Positions 54,806 through 64,000 of a DNA stretch of 64,000 nt are shown piece after piece; within the stretch, counting starts at the first letter, position 1, and every line of letters begins with the position of its first letter. The stretch spans positions 1,612,001-1,676,000 of the forward strand of contig NZ_CP012117.1 of NCBI RefSeq assembly GCF_001678905.1. Reading direction: 5' to 3'. The notes under the pieces are model-generated. The model was given only the letters and a program-made list of their open reading frames with translations, had not been told where the DNA came from and searched no databases. This stretch comes from Dermabacter vaginalis (lineage in GTDB: Bacteria; Actinomycetota; Actinomycetes; Actinomycetales; Dermabacteraceae). The position numbers were made by a program, and so were the translations under genes.

Positions 54806-55248
54806 CCTTCGAGAAACTCCCTCACGGAGCTCGCCTCACTCGGGTCGAACCACAGTGCATCGGGCGCGTAGGGGTCATCAGCGACCTCCGAAGCCGAGTT
54901 TTGGGTGATGAGGTAGGCCTTGAGCGGAATCGTGTAAGCCTCGCTGCGTAGCACGTGCGACCATTCCCCGGTTTCGGGCGAGGAGTCGCGTTCGAGTGCG
55001 CGGTCGGGGAGGTCGAACGCCGCAATGGCGATACGAGAAGCGCCCCTGTTCGCATGGGCAAATGACAAAATGCATTCGCACAGTGCCTCGAACTCTCGCT
55101 CTTCCACCTCGTCGCCGCTGAGTGCGGTCGTCGATGCGGTGGGCACTCCCCACACGCGGGCCTTTGCAGGCAGATCGAACGTGGGGCTCGACATGTCGGT
55201 GACGCTCGTGTCTCCCGCGAGCGCATTCACGGGGCAGTACACGCGCAT
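54802..55248 (-). CDS. Hypothetical protein, 148 aa (DUF6912-like)
   Basis: From the ATG at 55248 with AAGGAGG upstream. MRVYCPVNALAGDTSVTDM begins an alpha/beta protein with EEREFEALCECILSFAHAN. Actinobacteria often have such a protein next to the Ssd gene; the DUF number is from memory and not certain. Confidence 0.65.
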   Translation of the reverse strand: MRVYCPVNALAGDTSVTDMSSPTFDLPAKARVWGVPTASTTALSGDEVEEREFEALCECILSFAHANRGASRIAIAAFDLPDRALERDSSPETGEWSHVLRSEAYTIPLKAYLITQNSASEVADDPYAPDALWFDPSEASSVREFLEG

Positions 55249-55288
55249 GTGCACCCTCCTTGGCCTCGTAGCTGCTAGAACCTCAAGA

Positions 55289-56476
55289 TTAGCGAAAAAG
55301 GTTGTGGTGGAGGTGAGCGGCCAGTCGCGTGAGAGACTGGCGAAGCTTCGATTTTGGCGCGGATTCGGCGAGAAGCACGCCGTCCCACCTTGCTCGAGAG
55401 ACCGTTGCCGCATCGAGCGGCAGTGCAAGACACGCGTCAAAGTCGAGGCGTGAGCGGAGAGTTCTTTCGATGCTTGCGAGTGTCACGCTCGAGTCAAGTT
55501 TGTTCACCACGACAGTGATGGGGCTCTGCGTGAGCTCCGCGACCTGAGGCGCTTCGCGCACGAACCGAGTCACGCTGATGGGGTCTGCCGCCACCACGGC
55601 GAGAACGTGCGAAGCGGCCGCAAGTGCGGTTCGCGTTGCGCCGTTGCGTTCCTGGGTTCCGTAGTCGCTGCTCCCACTCTCGCTCTCGAGGGGTCCCGCA
55701 ACATCGGCGACGACGACGTTCGACGCCTCCCGGGCCTTCGCGAAAACCCCTTCGAGGGCGTTGTCGTACACCTCGATGTACCGAGAAGGAACGCCAATAC
55801 CGCTCAGGAGGTGGAGGTCATCGCTGACAAGCGGAGAATGGTGAAGCAAAACCTCTGGCGTGAGTGCGCCCTTATCGCTCGCGCGGCATGCGGCAACGAG
55901 GCCCGGAACTTCATCGAGTACGCCAAAGAGCTGTGTGAGGCACGGGCCGTAGGTATCGGCGTCGATGAGGATGCTTTCTCCCCTGAGAAGCGACAGTTCG
56001 TGCGCAAGGTGCGCGGCGACGAACGAGCGGCCTGGCGCACCTCCGGGCCCCCACACCGTCATCATCGGCGCTGACGGTGCCTCTCCATCGGGATCTTGCG
56101 TCCACGTCGCCTGATCCGGATCCTCAGCCTCGAGCCCGGCTTGCATGAGGAGTTCGTAGAGCGCTTCCGGTTCGATCCCACCGTGTGCTTCGAGGGTGAT
56201 TCCCAGGGTCGCGGGATCGGTGCGGCTCGCGGGAGACGTGATGGCGATAACCCCCGTTCCGCCGCGCCTGATCTCGTGGACGACTTCGCGTGAAAGCCCT
56301 TCCACATCGACATCTAGGAGGAGCACGTCACCGAGTTCGGCTCGCGTGAGCGCAAGAAGTTCCGTGAGGTCAACGCAACGACGAAGTACTCGCGCGTGTG
56401 AAGCAAGCCGCTGTGCGATCGTCGAAACGAGCTGAACCTCATCGGCACCTGATGCGCATACGAGAACGTCGATCAT
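55289..56476 (-). CDS. Ssd/CpaE-like MinD-type ATPase
   Basis: A 395-residue protein with a receiver-like N-terminal domain (residues 1-110) and a MinD/ParA-type domain (140-390). The P-loop VWGPGGAPGRSFVA departs from the consensus KGGxGKT: Arg replaces the invariant Lys. SILIDADTYGPCLTQLFG matches the Walker B region. It follows the CpaB-like gene, as in actinobacterial Tad clusters, and likely positions the pilus machinery (TadZ role). Confidence 0.8.
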   Translation of the reverse strand: MIDVLVCASGADEVQLVSTIAQRLASHARVLRRCVDLTELLALTRAELGDVLLLDVDVEGLSREVVHEIRRGGTGVIAITSPASRTDPATLGITLEAHGGIEPEALYELLMQAGLEAEDPDQATWTQDPDGEAPSAPMMTVWGPGGAPGRSFVAAHLAHELSLLRGESILIDADTYGPCLTQLFGVLDEVPGLVAACRASDKGALTPEVLLHHSPLVSDDLHLLSGIGVPSRYIEVYDNALEGVFAKAREASNVVVADVAGPLESESGSSDYGTQERNGATRTALAAASHVLAVVAADPISVTRFVREAPQVAELTQSPITVVVNKLDSSVTLASIERTLRSRLDFDACLALPLDAATVSRARWDGVLLAESAPKSKLRQSLTRLAAHLHHNLFR

Positions 56477-57102
56477 TCGGCATCCTCGAACAAACCCGGT
56501 GCTTCAACGACGTAAAGATTCCTCTTCGCTCCCAGGGCATCGAGGACACTTGCGACACTAGAAGCGGGGACCAGCACCTCAACGCGGGCGCCACGGCCGC
56601 TGAGGCCACCGCCTTCGTCAACGCCACGCACGATGGCACCTTCGACGAGGATTGTCGAGGGCTCTCCTTCCTCACCGCCCGAAGCCCACACATCCACGAG
56701 CGCACCTTTTCTGAGCGACGATGTGACGGGTTGTGCGACCTGGATTGTCACTGGACGCATCGCGGAATCTGAGGCTTGCCCCACGGCAGCGCGCGGAAGA
56801 AGTTCGCCTCGGGCGATGCTCTCGCGCGCGACGGCACCTTCCCCAATCGCCTCGGGCCGTTGCACATAGTGTTCGCGGCTCTCGCCCATGCGGACCTCGG
56901 CGACGGCAAAGTGCTCGGGCGTGAGGACGTCCCCCTCGGCGATGTCAGTCGTGGCAACGAGGACATCCTCACTCGAGGAAACCATCGCAAAAGCAAGACC
57001 GCCCACGAGTGTGCTGCCGAGTACGAGCGCCGCTCCCGTGAGAAGTCGAGTATCGCGGTACGGATTTTTCCTGATGCGTCGAAAGCGCGTACGCTCCCCC
57101 AT
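56473..57102 (-). CDS. SAF domain protein, CpaB/RcpC-like
   Basis: About 209 residues from the ATG at 57102 (GGGGGG upstream). One membrane segment near residue 22-45 (LLTGAALVLGSTLVGGLAFAM), then a SAF domain: LVATTDIAEGDVLTPEHFAVAEV and SIARGELLPRAAVG. CpaB homologues assemble the Tad pore or wall part. It overlaps the Ssd-like gene by four bases. Confidence 0.8.
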   Translation of the reverse strand: MGERTRFRRIRKNPYRDTRLLTGAALVLGSTLVGGLAFAMVSSSEDVLVATTDIAEGDVLTPEHFAVAEVRMGESREHYVQRPEAIGEGAVARESIARGELLPRAAVGQASDSAMRPVTIQVAQPVTSSLRKGALVDVWASGGEEGEPSTILVEGAIVRGVDEGGGLSGRGARVEVLVPASSVASVLDALGAKRNLYVVEAPGLFEDAE

Positions 57103-57289
57103 TGCCCCCCAATGTTCGTGAACCACGTAGTTCCCCTTGAGCATAACGACAGTCACGACAGTGCGCGAGCGATTTATTCGAATGTGGACAACCCTTGATC
57201 GACTCGCCTCGCGACACTTATCCACACCGTCGCACCACGAGCGCGTGTCCATGCGAAAATAGTGGAAGCCAGGCTGACCGAGGAGCACC

Positions 57290-57532
57290 ATGCCAATGCA
57301 CTTCTACACGCTCGACGAGGTGTGCGAGATTCTCGCGATTGAGAAACCGCAAGCCTATTCGCTCGTGCGCAGCGGGAGTTTGCGCGCGATCAAGCTTGGA
57401 GGTCGTGGTCAATGGCGCGTGGAGGAGGCCGAGCTACGCGCGTTCGTCGATCGCGCCTATGCCGAAACAGAGGCCGAGATCCTCGCTCACAACACCGCGC
57501 GCGCACCTAAGCGCACGCGCGAAACTTCCTAG
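57290..57532 (+). CDS. BldC-like/excisionase-family HTH protein
   Basis: An 80-residue protein with MerR-type winged HTH: FYTLDEVCEILAIEKPQAYSLVRSGSLRAIKLGGRGQWRV (in parts). The size and layout match BldC, a developmental regulator binding direct repeats, and excisionases. AGGAGC precedes the ATG. Its position between Tad genes and a LysM gene suggests chromosomal regulation rather than excision. Confidence 0.8.
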   Translation: MPMHFYTLDEVCEILAIEKPQAYSLVRSGSLRAIKLGGRGQWRVEEAELRAFVDRAYAETEAEILAHNTARAPKRTRETS

Positions 57533-58068
57533 ACGACCCACAGGGCTTCGAGCGAAGAAAAAGGGACGGAAGTGAGCCCTCGCGAGGGCGTGGAGGCGTC
57601 GGATCCCTTCACCACCCTCAGCTCAAGGTGGTCCGCAAAAACTCGTGCAACCACACCTGAAAAATCCCCCGCAACCGTGACGAGAACCGCTCGGCGTCCA
57701 GTTTCGGCAAGCCCTTGAACGGCGCTGCGTATACGTAGCCGCGGGTGCCTCTCGTCGGTGGGGCGGACCCGGCTAAGCGGCCCACTCAGCCAGGCGATTC
57801 TCTGAGCATTCACGATAATTCTCCGCGGTGGGTGGAGGGCGTCGAGTTCGATCCAATCGCGCCCTACCCGACGAACACGACCTTCGTAGGCACGGCCAGA
57901 GACGAGCCCCACCGTTACGGCGGCCCCTACCGCCCCTGCGACCCGGTCGAGAAGTTCTACTTCAGAGCGCTCCGCATCGGCTAGCTCGTGCGCGTCCTCG
58001 CGAACGCGCTCAAGGCGCTCGCGCTCGAACCAGCGATCCAGGTCATCGAGGCGGTCTTCGGCACTCAT
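57529..58068 (-). CDS. Hypothetical protein, 179 aa
   Basis: From the ATG at 58068. The N-terminal 50 residues form a charged coiled coil (DRWFERERLERVREDAHEL); two beta-rich modules follow, each shaped AVTVGLVSGRAYEGRVRRVGRDWIELDAL and VLVTVAGDFSGVVARVFADHLELRVV, which resemble each other and an Sm-like fold. Common next to BldC-like genes in actinobacteria; no function known. Its stop overlaps the convergent gene in CTAG. Confidence 0.65.
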   Translation of the reverse strand: MSAEDRLDDLDRWFERERLERVREDAHELADAERSEVELLDRVAGAVGAAVTVGLVSGRAYEGRVRRVGRDWIELDALHPPRRIIVNAQRIAWLSGPLSRVRPTDERHPRLRIRSAVQGLAETGRRAVLVTVAGDFSGVVARVFADHLELRVVKGSDASTPSRGLTSVPFSSLEALWVV

Positions 58069-58123
58069 GCGAACAAAGTACCGCACGAATGATCGTGACC
58101 CCTTGCACATCCACCAAAGAGCA

Positions 58124-58170
58124 CATACCATCATCAACGAACACCTAAGTTCATCAAATCGCATCAAATG
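58124..58170 (+). promoter_or_regulatory. Direct repeats upstream of the LysM gene
   Basis: TTCATCAAAT and CGCATCAAAT occur back to back (58151-58170), with ACCATCATCA upstream (58127-). The 10-base period of CATCAAAT repeats recalls sites of BldC-type regulators; function inferred. Confidence 0.3.
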
Positions 58171-58268
58171 GCGCGTGGACTATCAGTGGAACAGGGAGCC
58201 CACTCGAACACCCGGGAATCCAATACTCCCCGGATCACCACAGCGTCATTAGCCAAGGGGGAAAAACG

Positions 58269-59225
58269 ATGACCACCACAGCACTGCGGCATGGCCACCG
58301 CGCCGAAAGCACAACGGCACACGATGCTTCAGGGTGCATTCCCCTGGAGATCAGGAAGTCACGCGCACTCGCGAAGGCCCTCGCTTGGCTCGCAGTGAGT
58401 GCCATGGCCGCAACCGCCCTTACCTATGCCGTCCAGGGCACCCACGCGAGTGGCGGAGCGCGGCAATTTACACTCGCGATCTTCGCCCTCGGTGCGGGCG
58501 GCTTCACCGCACTTACCGCCCACCTGAGTGTGACGTGGATCCTCATCTGGTGCGCTGTTGCTGCACCTCAGCGATCTGCTCGCCGAATCTGCGCACTCAA
58601 GGTGCTTCGACTCTGGTCGCCTCGAGCTGCGCGCCTCGCCGTCGTTGCGTTAGGGGTATCGGCCACAGCACTCTCACTGGGAAATCCGTCGCGCGCCTTC
58701 GCCGAGGCGGCAACTCCAATAGCCACCGTCACGCACGCGAACAGCGCCTCCGATTCTGGCGGAGATGATCAGGTCAAGGAGGAAGCACGCGGCAACGAAG
58801 CACCCGATGCCTCGGGGGTCACAACCCTCGGTTGGGCTCCAACGGAAGAGGCAGCCAACGCCAGCTCGATCCCTCCACTGCACGCCACCCCCGAGCCAGA
58901 GCCGTCCTACGCCATCGCCTTCTCAGGTTCTTCGGAATCGTTGCCCGCACCGGAGCCCCTGCAGCACGCGCCTTCACCAAAGTCTCCCGGTCACGGGGAG
59001 ATCGCCGCCCCGACGCGAGAACATCGCGCCACGCACTCGGATCACACCTACACGGTGAAGCCCGGTGACACCCTGTGGTCCATCGCGAGGCAGCATCTCA
59101 CGCATGAAAAAGGCGAGCGCCCCACAAACGGTGCGATCGTTCGTGAAATCGACCGGATCGCCTCGCTAAATCCCACGATCGACAACGTCGACCTCATCTT
59201 CCCCGGCCAAACCTTCCGCCTCTAA
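58269..59225 (+). CDS. LysM-domain protein
   Basis: A 318-residue membrane-associated protein: basic start, three hydrophobic segments (about residues 35-55, 70-105, and 115-145), then a Pro/Ser/Glu-rich spacer and a C-terminal LysM domain (HTYTVKPGDTLWSIARQHL, IDRIASLNPTIDNVDLIFPGQTF in parts). LysM binds peptidoglycan. It is followed by the Rv3235-like gene 33 bases downstream. Confidence 0.82.
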   Translation: MTTTALRHGHRAESTTAHDASGCIPLEIRKSRALAKALAWLAVSAMAATALTYAVQGTHASGGARQFTLAIFALGAGGFTALTAHLSVTWILIWCAVAAPQRSARRICALKVLRLWSPRAARLAVVALGVSATALSLGNPSRAFAEAATPIATVTHANSASDSGGDDQVKEEARGNEAPDASGVTTLGWAPTEEAANASSIPPLHATPEPEPSYAIAFSGSSESLPAPEPLQHAPSPKSPGHGEIAAPTREHRATHSDHTYTVKPGDTLWSIARQHLTHEKGERPTNGAIVREIDRIASLNPTIDNVDLIFPGQTFRL

Positions 59226-59258
59226 TCCCTAGCCCCATCACGAAGAAAGACTCACGCC

Positions 59259-59648
59259 ATGCTCAACAACACTCAGCCTTCCTCGCCCGGCACCCACACG
59301 CCCTTCGACAACGACGAGAAAGCACGCACAGTCGTCGAAGCCGTCGCGCGTCAAGCACTCGAGATTCTCAATGGCTATCGACCGCCAACATCCCTGAGCA
59401 AGATCCTTATCCCGCAGGAACAGGAGAGCTTCGCGAAACGGGTCTCATGCGTGAAAACGTACCGGAAAAACGCGGGCATCCGGGTCTCGCCACGTATAAG
59501 CGTTGGCGGCGTGCACATCTGCCGGGTCAACGACGACGTGATCGAAGCAAACTCGGTCGTGCGAGATTCGCTTCGAGCCCGTTTCGTGTGCATGCGATGG
59601 GAGAAGAAACGCTCAGGCTGGAAGATCACAGCTCTCGAACTCGGCTAG
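59259..59648 (+). CDS. Rv3235-family protein
   Basis: A 129-residue protein with ARQALEILNGYRPPTSLSKI and the C-terminal VHICRVNDDVIEANSVVRDSLRARFVCMRWEKKRSGWKITALEL (in parts), matching the Rv3235 family next to secA in actinobacteria. Function unknown. Confidence 0.78.
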   Translation: MLNNTQPSSPGTHTPFDNDEKARTVVEAVARQALEILNGYRPPTSLSKILIPQEQESFAKRVSCVKTYRKNAGIRVSPRISVGGVHICRVNDDVIEANSVVRDSLRARFVCMRWEKKRSGWKITALELG

Positions 59649-59676
59649 CCCCACTTTCACGAGGAGCGCCGGAGCG

Positions 59677-62466
59677 TCAATTCTTCTTCGCGCGCTTGCG
59701 CTCCTCACGTTCCTTGCGTCGGCGTTCCGCACGCGAAAGCGGACGTTCAGGAACGGCTTCCCCTTCTGAAGAGCTGTAGGAGAGCTCCTCAACCTTGGGA
59801 CCATCTCCGAGGCCCTTCGCGGAAATGTCGACGCCCTCGGCTCGGGCGCTCTCGCTCATCTCCTCAGATGCAGGCTCCGTGGCGCCAGACACGACCTTTG
59901 CCTTCGCAGCAGCGTCGCGCACGAGCTTCGCGACCTTCTCGGGGACCTGCCCCTTGGTCGGTGCCTCCTGAACCTTGACTTCGAGGTTGAAGAGGTAGCC
60001 CACAACGTCTTCCTTGATGCCCGCGACCATGTCGTTGTACATGAGGAAGCCTTCGCGCGCGTACTCGATAACCGGATCACGCTGCGCCATCGCGCGCAGG
60101 CCGATGCCCTCCTTGAGGTAATCCATCTCGTAGAGATGCTCGCGCCAGCGCCGGTCGATCACCGAGAGCAGTACTCGGCGCTCAAGCTGGCGCATAGCCG
60201 CCTCACCGAGCTCGTCCTCGCGCTTCTCATAGGCAAGGGCAATATCCGAGCGGATCTCTCGTTCGAGACGTTTCGCCGTGAGGTTTTCCTTGCCGCCAAC
60301 TTCCTCGACGACGTCCTCGGCGGTAATGGACGCGGGGTAGAGCGCCTTGAGGCTGCCCCACAGCTCGTCAAGCTCAAAATCCTCGGCGCTCTTGCCAGCA
60401 GTAGCGTTGCGCACGAGCGCCCCAACAACATCGTCGATATAGCTCGAGATCGACTCGTCGAGGTCCTCTCCCTCGAGAATGCGATTGCGATCCTCGTACA
60501 CGCGGGCGCGCTGCTTTGTCAGCACGTCGTCGTACTTCACGACGTTCTTACGGATTTCGAAGTTCTGTGACTCGATACGCTTTTGAGCCCCCTGGATGGA
60601 ACCCGTCACAATGCGTCCCGTGAGCGGAGTGTCCTCGTCTACGCCGCCGCGCTCCAGGATCTGCTCGGCGCGTCCCTGCGAGAAGCGGCGCACGAGGTCG
60701 TCTTGAAGTGAAAGGTAGAAGCGGGACTCACCCGGATCACCCTGGCGGCCCGAACGGCCGCGAAGCTGGTTATCGATGCGGCGCGACTCGTGACGTTCGG
60801 TGCCGAGAACGTAGAGCCCGCCGAGTTCAACGACCTCGTCGTGCTCCTTGGCGACCTGTTCGCGTGCGGCTTCGAGCGCACCGTCCCATGCAGCCTCGTA
60901 CTCTTCAGGCTGCTCTTCCGGATCGAGACCTCGTTGTTCGAGGTCTTTCGTTGCCATGAACTCGACGTTGCCGCCGAGCATGATGTCGGTACCGCGGCCC
61001 GCCATGTTGGTGGCAACCGTCACGGCGCCCTTGCGACCGGCCATGGCCACGACGGCGGCCTCCCCCTCGTTGTTCTTCGCATTGAGAACGTTGTGAGGGA
61101 TGCCCTTCTTTTTGAGGAGCGAGGAGAGGTACTCCGACTTCTCAACGCTCACCGTGCCCACGAGCACGGGTTGTCCCTTCTCGTGGCGCTCCTCGATGTC
61201 GGCAACGACAGCGCGGTACTTGGCCTTCTCCGTGCGGTAGATCTGATCCATTTGATCGATGCGCTGCAGCGGCAGGTTCGTGGGAATGGGCACGACGCCG
61301 AGCTTGTACGTTCCCATGAACTCGGCAGCCTCGGTTTCGGCGGTACCGGTCATGCCCGCGAGCTTCTCGTAAAGCTTGAAGTAGTTTTGGAGGGTGATCG
61401 TGGCGAGCGTCTGGTTCTCAGCCTTGATGGCGACGCCTTCCTTCGCTTCGATCGCCTGATGCACGCCTTCGTTGTAGCGGCGGCCCGAAAGGATACGGCC
61501 CGTGTGCTCGTCGACGATCATGACTTCGCCGTTCATGACGACGTAGTCCTTATCGCGTTTGAACAGTTCCTTCGCCTTGATGGCGTTGTTGAGGAACCCG
61601 ATCAGCGGAGTATTGAGCGACTCGTAGAGATTATCGATGCCGAGCTGGTCTTCGACGAGGTCGATGCCTGGCTCGAGAATGCCGACAGTGCGCTTCTTTT
61701 CATCGACTTCGTAGTCTCGATCGCGCTTAAGCTTCGTGGCGACGCGCGCAAACTCAGCGAACCACTTATTGACATCTCCCGATGCCGGGCCCGAAATAAT
61801 GAGCGGAGTACGAGCCTCATCGATAAGGATCGAGTCAACCTCGTCGACAATCGCGAAGAAGTGGCCGCGCTGCACCTTGTCGCTCACGGAGTGCGCCATG
61901 TTGTCGCGCAAGTAGTCGAAGCCGAATTCGTTGTTCGTGCCGTAGGTGATGTCGGCGGCGTACTGTTGGCGACGCTCCGCGGGGTCTTGTCCGGAGACGA
62001 TCACGCCGGTCGTGAGACCGAGCATACGGAACACACGCCCCATGATCTCGCCCTGGTATTTCGCGAGGTAGTCATTAACCGTCACGATGTGCACGCCCTT
62101 ACCGGCGAGCGCATTGAGGTAGGCGGGAAGTGTGGCGACGAGGGTCTTGCCCTCACCGGTTTTCATCTCGGCAATTTCGCCACGGTGAAGCGCGGCACCG
62201 CCCATGAGCTGCACGGGGTAGGCGCGCTGGCCGAGCGTGCGTCGTGCAGCTTCGCGCACGGTCGCGAAAGCCTCGACCTGGATGTCATCGAGAGTTTCGC
62301 CGTCGGCGAGGCGCTTCTTGAACTTCTCGGTCTCATCGCGAAGTTCTTCATCGGAGAGTTCGAGGAAGCCCTCCTCGATATCATCAACGCGTTGCGCGAT
62401 GTCGGCGAGGCGCTTGCGCTCACGGCCCTCACCGGCACGAAGAATGACGTCGAAAAGCTTGGCCAC
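59677..62466 (-). CDS. secA: Preprotein translocase SecA
   Basis: A 929-residue motor ATPase of protein export. Walker A region [20 protein letters not shown] (in parts), [31 protein letters not shown], and [17 protein letters not shown] (in parts). The C-terminal linker and short basic tail ([15 protein letters not shown]) lack the zinc motif of many SecA proteins. ATG start at 62466. Confidence 0.97.
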   Translation of the reverse strand: MAKLFDVILRAGEGRERKRLADIAQRVDDIEEGFLELSDEELRDETEKFKKRLADGETLDDIQVEAFATVREAARRTLGQRAYPVQLMGGAALHRGEIAEMKTGEGKTLVATLPAYLNALAGKGVHIVTVNDYLAKYQGEIMGRVFRMLGLTTGVIVSGQDPAERRQQYAADITYGTNNEFGFDYLRDNMAHSVSDKVQRGHFFAIVDEVDSILIDEARTPLIISGPASGDVNKWFAEFARVATKLKRDRDYEVDEKKRTVGILEPGIDLVEDQLGIDNLYESLNTPLIGFLNNAIKAKELFKRDKDYVVMNGEVMIVDEHTGRILSGRRYNEGVHQAIEAKEGVAIKAENQTLATITLQNYFKLYEKLAGMTGTAETEAAEFMGTYKLGVVPIPTNLPLQRIDQMDQIYRTEKAKYRAVVADIEERHEKGQPVLVGTVSVEKSEYLSSLLKKKGIPHNVLNAKNNEGEAAVVAMAGRKGAVTVATNMAGRGTDIMLGGNVEFMATKDLEQRGLDPEEQPEEYEAAWDGALEAAREQVAKEHDEVVELGGLYVLGTERHESRRIDNQLRGRSGRQGDPGESRFYLSLQDDLVRRFSQGRAEQILERGGVDEDTPLTGRIVTGSIQGAQKRIESQNFEIRKNVVKYDDVLTKQRARVYEDRNRILEGEDLDESISSYIDDVVGALVRNATAGKSAEDFELDELWGSLKALYPASITAEDVVEEVGGKENLTAKRLEREIRSDIALAYEKREDELGEAAMRQLERRVLLSVIDRRWREHLYEMDYLKEGIGLRAMAQRDPVIEYAREGFLMYNDMVAGIKEDVVGYLFNLEVKVQEAPTKGQVPEKVAKLVRDAAAKAKVVSGATEPASEEMSESARAEGVDISAKGLGDGPKVEELSYSSSEGEAVPERPLSRAERRRKEREERKRAKKN

Positions 62467-62630
62467 TGGAAAACTCCCTTAGAGGATCTCGTCATGCACG
62501 CTCACGTGCGGAACACTCACGGCGCGGTTTCCTTACAGATAACAGCGCGAACCGTCCCAGTCTACGTGGCGAAGGGGGTCCGCGCGCTACTCGAGCGCCC
62601 GAACCCCCCGAGGAAGTCGTCACACGCCGG

Positions 62631-62656
62631 AAAAGCCCCCTGCTAACTGGGCTTTT
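62631..62656 (-). terminator. Terminator of the hpf gene
   Basis: Arms AAAAGCCC / GGGCTTTT with a 10-base loop; read leftward from hpf it ends with CTTTTCC. Confidence 0.65.
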
Positions 62657-62671
62657 ACCGTGCAAATAGTT

Positions 62672-63316
62672 TTATTCCAATTCGATAACGCCATAGTTCC
62701 AGCCCTTACGGCGGTACACCACTTTCGGGTTGGAGGTCTCTTCGTCGATGAAGAGGTAGAAGTCGTGGCCAACGAGCTCCATTTGGTAAAGGGCGTCATC
62801 GATGCTCATCGGTTGCGCCTTGTGCTTCTTTTCGCGAATCACGATGGGGGAAGTGGGCGCCGATTCCTCGACCGGTTCCTCGCCCTCGTTCTTGAGGTCT
62901 TTGCGCCCCTCGTTTTCGGCCTGCACAAAAAGCTCTTCAATGCGTTCGGTATCCGCCTGCATTTTGCGAAGTGTTTCCGCATCGGCACCGTGCCCCCTTG
63001 AGCGTCCGCGGTGACGGTCCTTACGCCGATCGGCAAGGCGACGCAAGCGTTCAAGGAGCTTCGCGAGCGCGAGGTCAAGAGCCGAGTAGAGGTCCCCGGA
63101 GCGCGCTTCGGAGCGGATAACCTGACCCTCGTCATGGACGGTGAGCTCGACACGCTCGCTTTCTTCGGCGCGGCGTGGGTTCTTTTCGGACGAAACCTCG
63201 ACGTCAATTCGCATGGCGCTTGGCGCGAGCTGGGAGACCTTTTCGAGCTTGCCCTCGAGGTGGCGCTGGAAGCGTTCGGAAACGTCCATTTGACGGCCAA
63301 CAACATTGATATCCAT
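62672..63316 (-). CDS. hpf: Long-form ribosome hibernation promoting factor
   Basis: A 214-residue protein from the ATG at 63316 with GGAGGA upstream. N-terminal domain MDINVVGRQMDVSERFQRHLEGKLEKV (in parts), a charged middle linker, then the C-terminal dimerisation domain (SIDDALYQMELVGHDFYLFIDEETSNPKVVYRRKGWNYGVIEL, in parts). Converts 70S ribosomes into 100S dimers in stationary phase. Confidence 0.95.
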   Translation of the reverse strand: MDINVVGRQMDVSERFQRHLEGKLEKVSQLAPSAMRIDVEVSSEKNPRRAEESERVELTVHDEGQVIRSEARSGDLYSALDLALAKLLERLRRLADRRKDRHRGRSRGHGADAETLRKMQADTERIEELFVQAENEGRKDLKNEGEEPVEESAPTSPIVIREKKHKAQPMSIDDALYQMELVGHDFYLFIDEETSNPKVVYRRKGWNYGVIELE

Positions 63317-63468
63317 GAGAAATCCTCCAGAGTTGAGAAGTGTGTGGGCGGCCACGTTCCGCCCGGTTCTACGGGTGGGTGGTTCACCTCCTCCTCATGA
63401 GGTTCGCAGCGTCCCTGCCGCTTTGAGTCCTTCAATTATGGGACTTCTGACTGAAAACGTACCGCAGG

Positions 63469-64000
63469 TCACACGGGTAGACTTGGAGTGTTTGCGCGCG
63501 GAAGCCTCGCTGAGGCGATCGTGAGTGCCGCGCACGTGCGCACGCCGAGGGCCTCGAGAGCATCGCTCGTCTTCTTGAGAGTGCTGCCGGTTGTCACAAC
63601 ATCGTCGAGAATGACAGCCCGCATGCCCCTCATCCCCTCCCATTCGGCTACCCTTTTCGGGCCGATCACCCGCTCCGTGCCTCGTGCCCTCTCACGCTTG
63701 GTCCGTGAATGTTGACTCATTCCGCTGAGCACTAGCGCCGGTGCCACGCCCACCCTTGCGTGTGCACCCACACTTTCGGCAAGGAGTCGCATATGGTCCT
63801 CTCCCCGACGCCTCACCGCTTCGGCCCGCGAGGGCACGGGGACGATCACGTGTCTGTGCATGCACCCTTCACTGAGCTCAGTGAGGGCATCGGCAAGGAG
63901 AGGCCCCAAGTAGTTGGCGAGAGCAAAATGGCCCCCGTTTTTGTAGTCGAGGATGGCACTTTTCGCGCGCCCTTCATATTCGGCAAGCGTCGCCACACGA
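63469..64000 (-). CDS. ComF family phosphoribosyltransferase, truncated by window edge
   Basis: At least 175 residues with the PRT signature AVILDDVVTTGSTLKKTSDALE (in parts), YKNGGHFALANYLGPLLADAL, and VPVPSRAEAVRRRGEDHMRLLA. The N-terminal zinc-finger part expected in ComF lies outside the window, so the gene is 5'-incomplete here. Related proteins act in DNA uptake or salvage. Confidence 0.85.
   Translation of the reverse strand, partial: RVATLAEYEGRAKSAILDYKNGGHFALANYLGPLLADALTELSEGCMHRHVIVPVPSRAEAVRRRGEDHMRLLAESVGAHARVGVAPALVLSGMSQHSRTKRERARGTERVIGPKRVAEWEGMRGMRAVILDDVVTTGSTLKKTSDALEALGVRTCAALTIASARLPRANTPSLPV

Overview
The window reads as the chromosome of a high-G+C Gram-positive actinobacterium, most like a member of Micrococcales (Dermabacter or Brachybacterium relatives would fit). 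The support is a WhiB protein, a PdtaS-type histidine kinase, a split Tad pilus locus with an Ssd-like ATPase, an FtsEX/M23/SmpB/tmRNA cluster, proteins resembling DUF3039, DUF2017, DUF2505, DUF3618 and Rv3235, and a tmRNA tag ending in ALAA. The species assignment is inference.

Positions 1-11669 look accessory. From the left they hold a sortase, a small unknown protein, a 1521-residue surface adhesin on the opposite strand whose C-terminal half resembles streptococcal antigen I/II, and a Ser/Lys-rich probable lipoprotein. Next comes a leftward replication/regulation module (7693-11204): two winged-helix proteins, a sigma-70 region 2-like protein with a cysteine/histidine tail, a protein with two helix-turn-helix motifs, and a small ORF. 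A divergent Xre-type regulator follows. The block ends exactly at the 3' end of a tRNA-Lys gene, a typical integration site. Two genes of this module carry perfect palindromes repeated inside their linker codons, which makes a lambda O-like in-gene origin and a second set of protein-binding sites plausible. No integrase is in the window, so the left end is not seen.

From 11700 to 38900 the content is mostly chromosomal core. It includes an NAD-dependent epimerase-like protein, an ABC exporter co-transcribed with a DesK/DesR-type two-component system, a Na+/H+ antiporter and an SDR oxidoreductase. A GroES-like protein with a DUF3618 protein and tRNA-Leu follow, then phosphatase and NUDIX genes and the run murI - MBL hydrolase - rph - rdgB. 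Further right are clpS with DUF2017, pncB, a DEAD-box helicase, malic enzyme, hrpA, the threonine-degradation pair tdh-kbl, an ArsR repressor with a histidine-rich metal-binding protein, and a divergent SatD/membrane-protein pair.

From 38900 to 49500 everything is leftward: tmRNA, smpB, a Tat-exported M23 peptidase, ftsX, ftsE, prfB, then the Tad pilus genes (pseudopilin-like genes, pilin, tadC, tadB, tadA). From 49600 to the end come a YihY-family membrane protein, an SRAP-domain protein, WhiB, PdtaS, the second Tad part (Ssd/TadZ-like and CpaB-like) beside a small BldC-like DNA-binding protein, a LysM protein, an Rv3235-like protein, secA, the long hibernation factor hpf, and a comF-type gene cut by the window edge.
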